The position numbers were made by a program, and so were the translations under genes. A stretch of DNA of 64,000 nucleotides from Kallotenue papyrolyticum (GTDB lineage: Bacteria; Chloroflexota; Chloroflexia; Chloroflexales; Kallotenuaceae), in contig NZ_JAGA01000002.1 in assembly GCF_000526415.1 (NCBI RefSeq), forward strand, positions 1,790,001-1,854,000. The letters run 5' to 3'. Of the stretch, positions 35,340-44,623 are shown one piece after another. The notes beneath the pieces were generated by a model. It worked only from the letters and a program-made list of their open reading frames with translations. It had not been told where the DNA came from and did not search any database. Within the stretch, counting starts at the first letter, position 1. Every line of letters starts with the position of its first letter.

Positions 35340-36260
35340 TTACCTCGTCATACCCAGCGCGGCGTCAGGCCCGTAGCGCCAGTACACGTAGTGCTGGCCG
35401 ACGTTGCCCATCTCGACCTTCCACGGGTCGGGGTTGGCCGGCGTGTAGGTGATGGTGCGCCGCTCGAAGAGCTGGATCAGGATGTCGCGTTCCTGCCCGC
35501 CCACGTTGGCACGAATCCAGTACGCATCCGTGATTGGATGGCCGAAGGCTACGATAGCGGGCACCGGCCACCGCTGCATAAAGTCGTGGAAGACACGCGG
35601 GATATTATGGCCGGTCACCTCATCGTAGGCCACGATGTCCGTTCCTGGCAGCTTCGCCAGATCCTCGCGGTAGCCGATTTCACCTGCCCACTTGAATGTC
35701 GTTCCAATTCGCTCACCAACCTGTTTCCTCGCATCGCGGTAACCGTTGTCAAGGGTAGCAAAGTTGCGAAAGGCAACATAGCCTGGCGTTTCGCCGAGGC
35801 GACCAGCCCAATCTCCAGCTATGGGTAATTCATATGCAGGTTGACGTTGCTCATTCTGATCAGGACCAATGCCATCGCCCTGCTTGATACGGCCAGATAC
35901 CATCTCGACGACGAGCAAGCCATTGGTCACGCCTCCGAGCGGGCCACTTGTGTTAGCCGGGTCGTTGATCTCCATGCGCGCTTTGTCGAAGTACTGGACG
36001 AGGCGCTGGCCACCGGGCGACTGCTGGTAGGGCTCGTAGGTGCTGAAGCCCGGCTGGGGTCCCCACATCCAGGAGCGGGTTGCGCGTCCTTCGGCGATGG
36101 CCTTATCCGTCAGGTTCCAGACCTGCTCGAAACGGGGCGAAGCGAAGGGCGCGTGCAGCGGTGCCGCGTAGGTGGGCAGCACCACCGCGAGCAGAACCAC
36201 GCCAAGGGCAGTGAGGGTAAGCATGTGCAGGATTTGCCGAGGGAACGTTTGGGTGAACAT
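35340..36260 (-). CDS. Secreted hypothetical protein
   Basis: 306 residues with a signal peptide (about 1-32, ending near TYAAP). The mature part has FEQVWNLTDKAIAEGRATRSWMWGP, QRLVQYFDKARMEIN, then HDFMQRWPVPAIVAFGHPITDAYW, an FERRTITYTPANP stretch and the ending GQHYVYWRYG. This repeated W/Y-rich 'Q.F.RARLE ... ERR.LTY.P.NP' wording occurs in exported proteins of Chloroflexota, but no activity is known to me. A terminator follows. GC and codon use look less extreme than in the core operons. Confidence 0.75.
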   Translation of the reverse strand: MFTQTFPRQILHMLTLTALGVVLLAVVLPTYAAPLHAPFASPRFEQVWNLTDKAIAEGRATRSWMWGPQPGFSTYEPYQQSPGGQRLVQYFDKARMEINDPANTSGPLGGVTNGLLVVEMVSGRIKQGDGIGPDQNEQRQPAYELPIAGDWAGRLGETPGYVAFRNFATLDNGYRDARKQVGERIGTTFKWAGEIGYREDLAKLPGTDIVAYDEVTGHNIPRVFHDFMQRWPVPAIVAFGHPITDAYWIRANVGGQERDILIQLFERRTITYTPANPDPWKVEMGNVGQHYVYWRYGPDAALGMTR

Positions 36261-36467
36261 GCAGGACTTCTGATGAACTGGGTAACGGTGCTAGCCGCTT
36301 GAGTTAGCCCAAGTGTACCGTCGGGGCACAACAAGGGGAATGAGACCTGTCTGATACTGCATCTGCAGTAAGCTGACGGCTCTATCAGGTGGTTGGTGGG
36401 TAGGCATGACCATCCGGGCAGCGGCGGGATCAGGCTGTTTGGGCGCGATCCCGCCGGAGGTATAGGT

Positions 36468-37601
36468 TTACGGACTAGACCACTGATAGTTGTGGAACCA
36501 GGTACGTGTGTTGCCGTTCTGGTCAATAGCGTCTGTGTGGTCGATGTTGTTGTGGCGCCACCCACGCAACATCCAAACCGTCACAGCCTCAGCTCTGTAG
36601 CGGTGGTATGCGAGAAAGCGCTTGATATCGTTGTCGAACGTATGCGTACGCGCATCGCTCGCTGCACAGGTGCCGGTTGAAGGCCATATCTTGTGCTGCG
36701 CCATATTGCAATCGGGGCGTTCCATCTGGCCGGGGTTCCAGCCAAACTCGGTAATCGTCGATCGCACTGTGCCGTTCTCGATGCTTGTTTTAAGCCAGGA
36801 TGAAAAGAAGGGTTGCGAGTTGTTCTTGATGCCGCCGGCCCCGTCAGCGTCGAAGTTGGGCGCAGGATAGGTATGGTAGGTCATGCGATCGAACAAGTCG
36901 ATCATACCCTGCAGTGCGACGTACATGCTCTGGTTATTGGACATGGGCTTATAGAAGTCCGCCATTGGTGGCGTCCAGATCTCCATCGCTGCGAGCCGCG
37001 TCCTCACCGTCGAGTCTGGATGGTTCGTCTTCCAGTAGTTGATTTCCCACCACGCGTCGCTGTAGAACTCGTTGATGGCGTAGTAGAACTGGGGATCGTC
37101 GCGGTTGATCCACGTGTATGAGGTTGAGCTGGTGTTCCAGCGGCAGCCTGAGCAGGTCGCCTCCCATTCGAGGTTCGGCTCGTTATCGAGTTGGACATGC
37201 TTGATCCAGTCGTTGTTCCTGGCGAGATTGATCACGCGATCCACAACGTTGGCAGGATGGACCGTGCCACTAGGATTCGGTTGATAGGTGGGATAGGTCC
37301 GGACGATTACGCGAGTGCCATACTGCCCTTGCAGGCTGCGCATCGCGTCTTTCACGGTCGGCCCCCAGGGCGCTGCCCGTCCGGTGTTATACCCAAATTC
37401 CGTTTCCATCGCTAGGAACGATCCGAAGAATGGAGCATTCGGCGCGCCAAGGCCATCTATGATGCAGGTCACACCGTTACATGGTTGGCCCGTTGCAAAG
37501 TACCAGCCGCCCCAACCATTGTCATAGCGGACGCGCCAGCGCCCGGAAGCGGCTGCGTTGTTCGGTTGCAAAGTACCAGCCGCCCCAACCATTGTCATAG
37601 C
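36468..37601 (-). pseudogene. Glycoside-hydrolase-like (clan GH-A type) C-terminal part, out of frame
   Basis: The frame encodes YDNGWGGWYFATGQ, then a TIM-barrel-like protein with FLAMETEFGYNTG, VQLDNEPNLEWE (an NEP acid/base motif) and STITEFGWNPGQ (a candidate nucleophile glutamate about 190 residues later), ending IDQNGNTRTWFHNYQW. This NEP-then-TEFGW layout is that of clan GH-A glycosidases. No ribosome site or signal peptide belongs to it; it should follow the propeller gene upstream but is in another frame because of the 37-bp repeat. If frame were restored, the joint protein would be near 760 residues. Confidence 0.6.
37492..37601. repeat. 37-bp direct repeat, 73-bp offset, breaking a reading frame
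   Basis: The same 37 bases stand at 37492-37528 and 37565-37601, with 36 bases between. Both copies encode YDNGWGGWYFAT on the minus strand. The 73-base offset is not a multiple of three, so the upstream protein ends at 37522 while the glycosidase-like part continues in another frame. Confidence 0.9.
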
Positions 37602-38832
37602 CGCCGAGCGCAAGGTGCATGCCTTTATACGTGGGGCGCGTGTACGTGCCAGTATGACCCATCGGGGTAATTGCTTCTTCACGAGGCGCGGCGACCTGTG
37701 GCTCAGGCGTGCGCTCAGTTGGCCGGCGTGGTCTGGCATTGTTCGTAGCTTCTCGGAGCGACTGACGCTTGATCTGCGCCTTGCCCGCCTTATCTGCCTC
37801 GTCCTGCCAGACCAGTGTGTCGCCGATAATAACGGCACTGACCTGATTGCCAGGCGTGTTAATCAGCGATATGCGCTTGCCGCGCTTGAGATCGAAACTG
37901 TAGATGTCAAGATCGTCTGCGGTCGGCTCGGCAGCGCTCCATACCACCGTATCACCCGCGATAGCTGGCGCGGTTACAAACTGTTCCGATAGGATGCGGC
38001 TGCTATTTTTTGCCAGATCAACCAGTACCGCGCGCGGATCGGTGTATACGATCTGCGTGCCCGAGACGGCGTATTCCAGGCTGATAAAGGTAGGCTCAGC
38101 GACAAGCTTTGTTTGACCCGTAGTACGATCGTAAGCTCGCAGCTTCGAATACACCGTTGAAGAGTGCGGGCGTGCCGGGTTTGATCGATCAGGCCATGTT
38201 TGTTCGGCCCAAACGATTAAAGCATTGCTCATGACTGGCCGGCTAATCGTTGTGCCTGCGCTCACGGCTGCCAGTTCAGTAACCTGCGTGCTGCCAAGCT
38301 CGGCGCTCAACAATCGCAGACCTCGCTCACTGTTCTCAATCCACGCCACCGTACGGCCCGCGATGGCAGGCATAGCTTGATCGGCTGGTCCGGTTGCGAC
38401 GTCATAGATTATGCCGGTCGCGAGATCCTTTGCCCGAATATCCCGTTCGCAGGTTGGGCAGCTATGACCATTATCCTGCCAGACCACAATCGAGCCCGAA
38501 ACCGCCGGTAAGGTTTGATCCCCTACTGCATTCGAAATCACGACTGGCTGATTGGTTGCAAGATCGACACCGCGAATATCGGCCGTTCCCAGGTCGGTCT
38601 CCTCGGCGGGAATAGCCGCAAGGGCGCGCTCAGTCCAGACGAGCAGTGAACCGTCGCCAGTTGGACCAAACTGCGTTGGTCCTCCCGTTGCCATACGCCG
38701 GCTGGGACGCGGTGGTGGATTATTGGGCGCAGGTGAAGGGGCGGCCTGCGCTATGCTGCTGCAAAGCATGACAACCAAAATCATGCATGACATGAGGTGG
38801 ACGAAGCGGGACTTCAACAGGCGTGCTGACAT
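37522..38832 (-). CDS. Secreted TolB-like beta-propeller protein, truncated at a repeat
   Basis: 436 residues. Signal peptide about 1-29, then repeated blades of the form 'AIAGRTVAWIENSERGLRLL', 'VSGSIVVWQDNG', 'IAGDTVVWSAAEPTADDLDIYSFDL', typical of WD40/TolB-like propellers. A linker with TERTPEPQVAAP leads to GHTGTYTRPTYKG and GGYDNGWGGWYFAT, after which the frame ends within 13 residues. GGAAGGA precedes the ATG. The remaining C-terminal glycosidase-like part lies in the next frame. The gene is divergent from an ECF sigma factor, a likely regulator. Confidence 0.7.
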   Translation of the reverse strand: MSARLLKSRFVHLMSCMILVVMLCSSIAQAAPSPAPNNPPPRPSRRMATGGPTQFGPTGDGSLLVWTERALAAIPAEETDLGTADIRGVDLATNQPVVISNAVGDQTLPAVSGSIVVWQDNGHSCPTCERDIRAKDLATGIIYDVATGPADQAMPAIAGRTVAWIENSERGLRLLSAELGSTQVTELAAVSAGTTISRPVMSNALIVWAEQTWPDRSNPARPHSSTVYSKLRAYDRTTGQTKLVAEPTFISLEYAVSGTQIVYTDPRAVLVDLAKNSSRILSEQFVTAPAIAGDTVVWSAAEPTADDLDIYSFDLKRGKRISLINTPGNQVSAVIIGDTLVWQDEADKAGKAQIKRQSLREATNNARPRRPTERTPEPQVAAPREEAITPMGHTGTYTRPTYKGMHLALGGYDNGWGGWYFATEQRSRFRALARPL

Positions 38833-39173
38833 GGTGTGTTCCTTCCGGATCGTGTGCTGATGTTGTCCGATGAGCTGCTGAACAGGGCATTCGTGTGCGG
38901 TAGGCTTCAGACTGAGCGCAGGCCCTCCTTTCCCGTGACAACCACGCCACAACGACGTGTCTATAAACTCTATTGCACGACACGGCCGAAATGTGACATA
39001 CAAACTCAGGCGAGCGAGGTCATGGATTCGTCTTGGTCTATCTGGAATGCCCCTGTTAACCGTTGTAAGCCGAAACTTTCTCTTCCATCTGGTATAATGT
39101 GCGCCGTCCACCAGTTTTGTTTGCCCAGGCTGGTATCCGTGTTCCTGTCAATCCCCCCAGAAAGTTGCTGTTC
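38833..39173. other. Divergent intergenic region between the propeller gene and sigma factor
   Basis: 341 bases. The only clear signal is TGG-TATAAT (39090-39098), an extended -10 pointing to the sigma gene. No second gene or strong hairpin is seen. Confidence 0.5.
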
Positions 39174-39704
39174 ATGTCCATCAATGGAGATGTACCCGTC
39201 AGCGATCATGCCCTTGTGGTTGCTGCCCGTGCCGGCTGTGTCGAGTCGTTCGAGCGTCTGTTTAACCAGTATCATCCGCGTATTCTGGCTTACTTTGTGC
39301 GCCGAACAGCGGATCGAGAACTAGCTGCTGACCTCGCACAGCAAACGTTTATCGATGCCTTCCGCTTCATCGACCGATTGGCACATGCTGATTCAATTTC
39401 TGCCTGGTTGTACGGTGTGGCGCGCAACAAACTACGCGAGGAGTGGCGTTGGCAACGTATGCACAAGGTGCTTTCACTCGAATGGATCTGTGAGCATAGC
39501 GGTGAGGGCGTAGAGCTAATGCGGGACGATCACACCCATACCTGTGAAGAGCGCGATACAATCCATCAGGCACTTCATAACCTCACGCCGGCGTTGCATG
39601 ATGCCCTGCTCCTGTACAGTATTGGAGGGTACGCAAGCAAGGAGATTGCCCGTATGCTGGGTATTGCCGATGCTACGGTACGACAGCGGATTGCTCGTGC
39701 ATGA
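39174..39704 (+). CDS. RNA polymerase ECF-type sigma factor
   Basis: 176 residues. Region 2 (about 20-85) has FNQYHPRILAYFVRRTADRELAADLAQQTFIDAF and SISAWLYGVARNKL; region 4 (about 120-175) has LHDALLLYSIGGYASKEIARMLGIADATVRQRI. Sequence is group-typical but no anti-sigma gene follows. The ATG at 39174 has only a weak ribosome site; an alternative GTG at 39099 would lie right after the extended -10 and is unlikely. The divergent neighbour is the broken propeller/glycosidase gene, so extracellular polysaccharide sensing is a possible job (inference). Confidence 0.85.
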   Translation: MSINGDVPVSDHALVVAARAGCVESFERLFNQYHPRILAYFVRRTADRELAADLAQQTFIDAFRFIDRLAHADSISAWLYGVARNKLREEWRWQRMHKVLSLEWICEHSGEGVELMRDDHTHTCEERDTIHQALHNLTPALHDALLLYSIGGYASKEIARMLGIADATVRQRIARA

Positions 39705-39881
39705 GAGGCGTTCTGCCTGTGCTACACCCGTCTCAGTGAAGACAGCGCTTAGGAACGGAGGATTTGCCGCGCCCGCGCCTGGTGCAGGCGGGCGTGAGTC
39801 GTATCTGGCGGATATTTCCCTTGTGTTCGTCCTCACAGGGGTGTATGGCTATACGCTCCTACAGTCCATCGTACACCACAC

Positions 39882-41150
39882 TCACGTCACGACTGGCGCT
39901 TCGCGCGGATATTTCTCGTACAGCCGCTCGTCCACGATCCGGCGCATCCATACGGCGGCGGCATGGAGCTCCGCGTAGCTCGTGTACAGCGGTGCGACGC
40001 CGAGACGGATATTGTCGGGCGCGCGGAAGTCCGGCAGCACGTTGCAGTCGTTGATCAGCGCCAGATCGATACGCAGCCCTTCCGGATGGCCCAGTGAGAT
40101 GTGCGATCCGCGCCAACGTGAGTCATGCGGTGAGTTCAGCGTGAAGCCCACCGGCTGCAGCAGTGCCTCCCACAGGGCGATCAAATACCCAGTTTGGCGC
40201 TCCGATTTGGCGCGTACGCGCTCGATGCCCGCTTCCAGCAGCAGATCCACGCCTGGCTCGATCAACGCCAGCGAGACGATCGGCGGCGTGCCGGTGAGGT
40301 AGCGCCGGATGCTGCGTGCCGGCTGGTAGTGCAGATCGAACGCAAACAGATTGCGCTGGCCCATCCAGCCGCTGATCGGGTTGCCCAGCCGCTCCTGCAG
40401 ATCGCGGCGCACGTAGAGAAAGGCGGGCGCGCCCGGTCCGCCGTTGAGATATTTGTACGTGCAGCCAACCGCCAGGTCAGCGTTGGCGGCGCGCAGATCG
40501 ATCGGCAGCGCGCCGACCGAATGGCTCAGATCCCACAGCACCAGCGCGCCTGCGTCGTGGGCGGCGGCGGTCAGCGCGGCCAGGTCGTAGGTGTAGCCGC
40601 TCTTGAAGACGGTGTGCGACAGCGTCAGCAGCGCGACGTTCTCGTCCAGCGCTGCATGGATCGCCTCAACCGGACCGTGCACGCCATCGGGTGATTCAAG
40701 GATATTGAGTCGGTGCCTGCCGCCGAGCAGCTCGATGGCGCCCTGCAGGATGTAGAGGTCGGATGGAAAGTTCAGGTTGTCGGTCAGGATGCGCGTGCGA
40801 CCATGTTGCAGGCGCAGCGCGCCGACCACCAGCTTGAACAGATTGACCGAGGTCGAATCGGCGACGATCACCTCGTCCGGCGCGGCGCCGATCAGCTGCG
40901 CGATCTTGGCGCCGATGCGTTCGGGCATGTCGAACCAGCCCTCGTTCCAACTGCGGATCAGGCGCTGTCCCCACTCCGTGTCGATCAGCGTGTGGCTGCG
41001 CTCGCGGGTGGCGCGCGGCAGGCGACCGAGCGAGTTGCCGTCCAGGTAGATCAGGTTGGGATCGTCGATCACAAAGCGCTGACGAAAGGCGGCCAGCTCG
41101 TCCTGCGCGTCGAGCTCGGCGGCGTAGGCTGCGTCGGTGCGTATGGCCAT
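39882..41150 (-). CDS. kynU: Kynureninase
   Basis: 422-residue PLP enzyme cleaving kynurenine to anthranilate and alanine. It shows YLDGNSLGRLPRAT (about 33-46), WDLSHSVGALPIDL and the PLP lysine in GCTYKYLNGGPGAPAF (about 225-240), ending with LYTSYAELHAAAVWMRRIV. The ATG at 41150 begins the family start; the frame runs further upstream without similarity. The operon order from upstream is yjbQ, kynA, kynU with short gaps (41 bases to kynA). Confidence 0.94.
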   Translation of the reverse strand: MAIRTDAAYAAELDAQDELAAFRQRFVIDDPNLIYLDGNSLGRLPRATRERSHTLIDTEWGQRLIRSWNEGWFDMPERIGAKIAQLIGAAPDEVIVADSTSVNLFKLVVGALRLQHGRTRILTDNLNFPSDLYILQGAIELLGGRHRLNILESPDGVHGPVEAIHAALDENVALLTLSHTVFKSGYTYDLAALTAAAHDAGALVLWDLSHSVGALPIDLRAANADLAVGCTYKYLNGGPGAPAFLYVRRDLQERLGNPISGWMGQRNLFAFDLHYQPARSIRRYLTGTPPIVSLALIEPGVDLLLEAGIERVRAKSERQTGYLIALWEALLQPVGFTLNSPHDSRWRGSHISLGHPEGLRIDLALINDCNVLPDFRAPDNIRLGVAPLYTSYAELHAAAVWMRRIVDERLYEKYPREAPVVT

Positions 41151-41191
41151 GGCTGCTTCTCCGTGCTGCTGCCGTGTCGGCGCGACATGGG

Positions 41192-41986
41192 CTACAGACG
41201 CGAGCGAATCTCCCACAGATCGGGAAAGCAGGGTTTGATCGTCGTTGCCAGGTAGGCCGCGCCGCTTGAGCCGCCGGTGCCGGGCTTGGCGCCAATCGTG
41301 CGCTCGACCATTTTGACATGGCGGTAGCGCCATTCCATGAAGCCCTCGTCCATGTCCACCAGCCGCTCGCACAGGTGGCGCAGCGACGGATCGCGGCGAT
41401 AGACCTCGATCAGGATGGTTTGCAGCTCCGGTTCGGGCCGCAGCGCCTGAGTCACATCGCGCTCCAGCAGCGCGCGCGGCACCGCGTAGCCGTGCCGGTG
41501 CAGATAGTGCAGAAAGGCGTCCCACACCGTCGGCTGCCGCAGGCGGCGCTCCAGCCGCGCGCGCTCAGGCATCTCCGCCGGATAGTGCTGGAGCATGGCG
41601 CGACGTTTGTAGCCCAGCACGAACTCGATCTCGCGGAACTGTGCCGACTGAAAGCCGCTAGCCGACTCCAGAAAGCCGCGAAAGGCGTTGAAGTCGAGTG
41701 GCGTCATGGTCTCCAGCACATCGATCTGGCTCACAATCGTTTTGAGCACCGTCAGGATGCGCCGCAGGGTGTGGATCGCGCGCGGTGTGTCGCCGGCGCG
41801 CAGCAGCTCCTGGAGGTAATCCAGCTCGTGCAGCAGCTCCTTGAACCACAGCTCATACACCTGGTGGATGATGATGAACAGCAGCTCATCGTGTTCGGGG
41901 CCGTGCGGGCCTCGACTGCGTGGCCGTTGCAGACTGAGCAGCTCGTCCACGCACAGATAGCTGGCATAGGTCAGGGCCTTCGACAT
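41192..41986 (-). CDS. kynA: Tryptophan 2,3-dioxygenase
   Basis: 264-residue heme enzyme opening the indole ring of tryptophan. Family stretches: LTYASYLCVDELL, HDELLFIIIHQVYELWFKELLHEL (distal histidine region), DFNAFRGFLESASGFQSAQFREIEF, and the proximal heme histidine in FMEWRYRHVKMVERTIGAKPGTGGSSG. The product is N-formylkynurenine; a formamidase (kynB) is not in the window. GGAGCAG precedes the ATG. Length is near that of other bacterial enzymes. Confidence 0.96.
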   Translation of the reverse strand: MSKALTYASYLCVDELLSLQRPRSRGPHGPEHDELLFIIIHQVYELWFKELLHELDYLQELLRAGDTPRAIHTLRRILTVLKTIVSQIDVLETMTPLDFNAFRGFLESASGFQSAQFREIEFVLGYKRRAMLQHYPAEMPERARLERRLRQPTVWDAFLHYLHRHGYAVPRALLERDVTQALRPEPELQTILIEVYRRDPSLRHLCERLVDMDEGFMEWRYRHVKMVERTIGAKPGTGGSSGAAYLATTIKPCFPDLWEIRSRL

Positions 41987-42019
41987 GCTCTGCTCCTTTG
42001 CAGGCTGCGTCCGGCGGCT

Positions 42020-42418
42020 TCAGGCGCTGAGCCGCACCAGCACCTGGCGCTCGCGCGGTCCGTCGAACTCGCACAGGTAGATCGCCTGCCAGCGTCCCAG
42101 CAGCGGCCGTCCGTTTTCGATCAGCAGCGTCTGGCTGAAGCCCATCAGGCTGGCCTGCAGATGGGCGGCGGAGTTGTCTTCGATATGGCGGTAGCGCGCA
42201 TCTTCGCGCGGCGCGAGGCGCTCCAGCAACAGCAACATGTCGTGCTGCACGCCCGGATCGGCATTCTCCTGAATCGTCAGGCCGCAGGTGGTGTGCGGAC
42301 AGTAGAGCACCAGTGTGCCCTCGGTCAGGCCGCTCTGCGCCACCAGTGTTTCGATCTGGGCCGTGATATCGACGAACTGCAAGCGATGCTCGGTCCGCAC
42401 GCGCACGCGATGGATCAT
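42020..42418 (-). CDS. YjbQ/UPF0047 family protein
   Basis: 132 residues with the family core VLYCPHTTCGLTIQENADPGVQHDM, then YRHIEDNSAAHLQASLMG and GRWQAIYLCEFDGPRERQVLV. Three conserved histidines and an acidic residue bind metal. Members have been reported to have weak thiamine-phosphate-synthase activity, but their physiological job is unclear. AGGAGGAG is an excellent ribosome site. It is the first gene before kynA and kynU (33-base gap) and may be unrelated to tryptophan breakdown. Confidence 0.9.
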   Translation of the reverse strand: MIHRVRVRTEHRLQFVDITAQIETLVAQSGLTEGTLVLYCPHTTCGLTIQENADPGVQHDMLLLLERLAPREDARYRHIEDNSAAHLQASLMGFSQTLLIENGRPLLGRWQAIYLCEFDGPRERQVLVRLSA

Positions 42419-42505
42419 GGGCTCCTCCTCTGAATCATGGCGTCATTATCGCCGTACCAGCGCGAGTCGGCAAGCGCCGTTGCCGCTCGCGCGCCGTTCG
42501 GCGTG

Positions 42506-42511
42506 CTATAA
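42506..42511 (+). promoter_or_regulatory. -10 element of the glycan cluster
   Basis: TGC-TATAAT on the plus strand (extended -10 from 42503), about 52 bases before the ATG at 42564. No good -35. Confidence 0.5.
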
Positions 42512-42563
42512 TCCCCGCCGGCATGACGGGTGAGATGATCAAACAGCCGGGCTGCCCGGCAGG

Positions 42564-44564
42564 ATGCGGGCGCGCGGGATGAGGCGTCTGCATCCCAGGA
42601 CGATGCGTGCCGCACCACGTGTGGCCCTGTTCCAACGCGCCGCACTGGGCGCCCTGGCACGCGAGGTGGTGCTCTGGCTAGCGCTGGCGGCGCTTGTGCT
42701 GCTCGGCGCCGGCTGGGCCTATCGCCAGCCGCTGCGCTACGATCTGCCGATTGCGCAAGCCGACGGCCTGGAGCACAGTGGCCTTGGCGAGGTTGAGTTT
42801 ACCGCCGAGGGCCGACCGTTCCGCTGGACGGCGTCCACGATGCAGGTGCGGGTGCCGGGCGTAGGACGCGCCCCGACGGTGCTGCGGTTGGAGGTGCACC
42901 ATCAGCCCAGCGGCGTGGAACAGCAGCTCAGCGTGGGCAGCGGGGCAGCGCTGGTGAGCCAGCTGTTGCGCCCTTATTGGCAGCGGCTTGTGGTGGTACT
43001 GCCGCCTGCAGCGGTCGATGCGGTGAGCGGCGATCTGGTGCTGACGCTGCAGGTCGATCCGCCCCTGCCTGCTGCACAACACGACTATGGCGTGGCGCTA
43101 GGCGCGCTCGGCCTGCGTCAGACCGCGTCCGCATCCTTGCCGCCGGCGGTGGGTCAGGCGCTGCTGGTGCTGCTGGCGCTGATCTATCCGGCGGCGCGTC
43201 TGCTGGGGATCGCACGGCGCTGGCTGGGCTTGGGGCTGGCTGCGCTCGGCATCGCGTTGGCACTGCTGCTGGCGCGCTGGCGCGTGGATGTGTTGCAAGC
43301 GCTGCCCGCAGCGCGTCAGGCGCTGCTGCTCGCCTGGCTGGCCGTGCCGCCGTTGGCGTGGTGGGTCCGGCGTCAGGCAGTCGGGACGCGCCCCTGGGCC
43401 GCGGCGGTGGCGGCGACGGCCCTGCTCCTCGGCGTGCTGCACTACGGTGGCCTGCGCCACCCGCGCTTCGAGGCGATCGACCATGTGCTGCGCGTTCATC
43501 AGATCGTCGCCATTGCCCAGGGCCGGCGCGCAGAGGTGCAGACGCAGTTGAGCCGCCAGTACGAGTGGGGCGACAACGCGCTGGTGCCCTACGCTCTGCT
43601 GAGCTACGATCTGTTCGTGCCGCTGGCCAGCTGGCTCGATCACGAGACGTTGCGCCAGGTGGTCGAGGCGGTGACGGCAGCAGCAGCGGCGAGCGTAGTG
43701 CCGCTGCTGTGGAGCATCGCGCGGCGCAGCGGCTACAGCGTGGCGCAGAGTGGTTGGAGCGCGCTGCTGGTCGCCTGTTTTCCGGTGGTGCACCTGTACC
43801 AGCACGATGGCTCGTTTCCAACGATCATCGGTCTGACGGCGGCGGTGCTGGCGCTCTGGCTGCTGCTGCGGCTGGCGCAGCAAGCGCGCTGGTGGTGGTG
43901 GCTCCTCTCCGGCGCGGCGATCGCCGTTAGTATGCTGCTGTACGTGACGCATCTGCTCTTTGTGCCGCTGCTGGTGGGCCTGATCGCCGTGGCGGCGCTG
44001 CTGGTGGGCACGCCCGAGCAGCGGTCCGGGGCGTGGCGCATGCTGGGCGCGCTGGCGCTCGGTGTTGGCGGCGCCATGCTGGCCTACTACGGCGCCTACC
44101 TGCCGGAGCTGCTCTTCCACACCATCCCGCGCTACCTGCTGACCTTGCGCGCGCAGGGCAGCGTCGGACGCGATGCAGCGCTGTTGCCCGGACCACTGCT
44201 GGGGGGTCCGCTGGAACAACTCTGGGGCCACTACCGTCTCATCGGCGCAGTACTGGCGGCGCTCGGCGCGGCGCTGGCGCTACGGCGACCGGCGCGCTGG
44301 TGGGCGCCGTTGGTGTTGGGCTATGCCGGCTTTGTCGCGCTGACCATGCTGGTCGATCTGCGCTTTGGTCTGTGGAACAAACATCTCTACTTCGCGCTGC
44401 CGGGCGTGGCGCTCGGCGCGGGTGGCGTGCTGGGCGCGCTCTACGAGCGCGGTACGGCGGGCCGACTGACGACGGTCAGCCTGGTGGCCTGGCTGGCATG
44501 GGCCAGCCTGACCGCCTGGGGCCTGCGCGTGCTCCATTACGTCTGGTCGCTACAGACCCTGTGA
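42564..44564 (+). CDS. Large polytopic membrane protein, glycosyltransferase-like (unassigned)
   Basis: 666 residues. One membrane helix (about 35-50), an extracytoplasmic beta-rich domain (about 60-185), then roughly 11 membrane helices. The pattern (DHVLRVHQIVAIAQGRRAEVQ, SRQYEWGDNALVPYALLSYDLF, LWNKHLYFALPGVALG) resembles GT-C-fold membrane sugar transferases, but no DxD/DE catalytic motif is firmly identified. Its closest partner is the product of 49447-51405, and a tail fragment at 46513-46767 looks like a third copy. Start uncertain: ATGs at 42564, 42579 and 42603 are all possible. Confidence 0.65.
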   Translation: MRARGMRRLHPRTMRAAPRVALFQRAALGALAREVVLWLALAALVLLGAGWAYRQPLRYDLPIAQADGLEHSGLGEVEFTAEGRPFRWTASTMQVRVPGVGRAPTVLRLEVHHQPSGVEQQLSVGSGAALVSQLLRPYWQRLVVVLPPAAVDAVSGDLVLTLQVDPPLPAAQHDYGVALGALGLRQTASASLPPAVGQALLVLLALIYPAARLLGIARRWLGLGLAALGIALALLLARWRVDVLQALPAARQALLLAWLAVPPLAWWVRRQAVGTRPWAAAVAATALLLGVLHYGGLRHPRFEAIDHVLRVHQIVAIAQGRRAEVQTQLSRQYEWGDNALVPYALLSYDLFVPLASWLDHETLRQVVEAVTAAAAASVVPLLWSIARRSGYSVAQSGWSALLVACFPVVHLYQHDGSFPTIIGLTAAVLALWLLLRLAQQARWWWWLLSGAAIAVSMLLYVTHLLFVPLLVGLIAVAALLVGTPEQRSGAWRMLGALALGVGGAMLAYYGAYLPELLFHTIPRYLLTLRAQGSVGRDAALLPGPLLGGPLEQLWGHYRLIGAVLAALGAALALRRPARWWAPLVLGYAGFVALTMLVDLRFGLWNKHLYFALPGVALGAGGVLGALYERGTAGRLTTVSLVAWLAWASLTAWGLRVLHYVWSLQTL

Positions 44565-44607
44565 AGCGCAGAGGCAACCACGGCCAACGCAACGAGCGGG
44601 GACATGC

Positions 44608-44613
44608 TATAAT
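44608..44613 (+). promoter_or_regulatory. -10 element just before the GT2 gene (near-leaderless start)
   Basis: TATAAT, preceded by TGC, ends 10 bases before the ATG at 44624. Expected start site is 44620 or so, giving a leader of only a few bases; there is no Shine-Dalgarno sequence. Confidence 0.55.
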
Positions 44614-44623
44614 CCGCTGCGCT

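Noticed and set aside
36468-37838. 456-codon gene starting at 37838
   Set aside because: The part upstream of the 37-bp repeat is a shadow of the propeller gene; only the portion after the repeat shows protein-like features.
42522-42581. 18-codon leader peptide before the glycan cluster (ATG at 42522)
   Set aside because: No Shine-Dalgarno and no attenuator-like structure downstream; a chance short frame is more likely.
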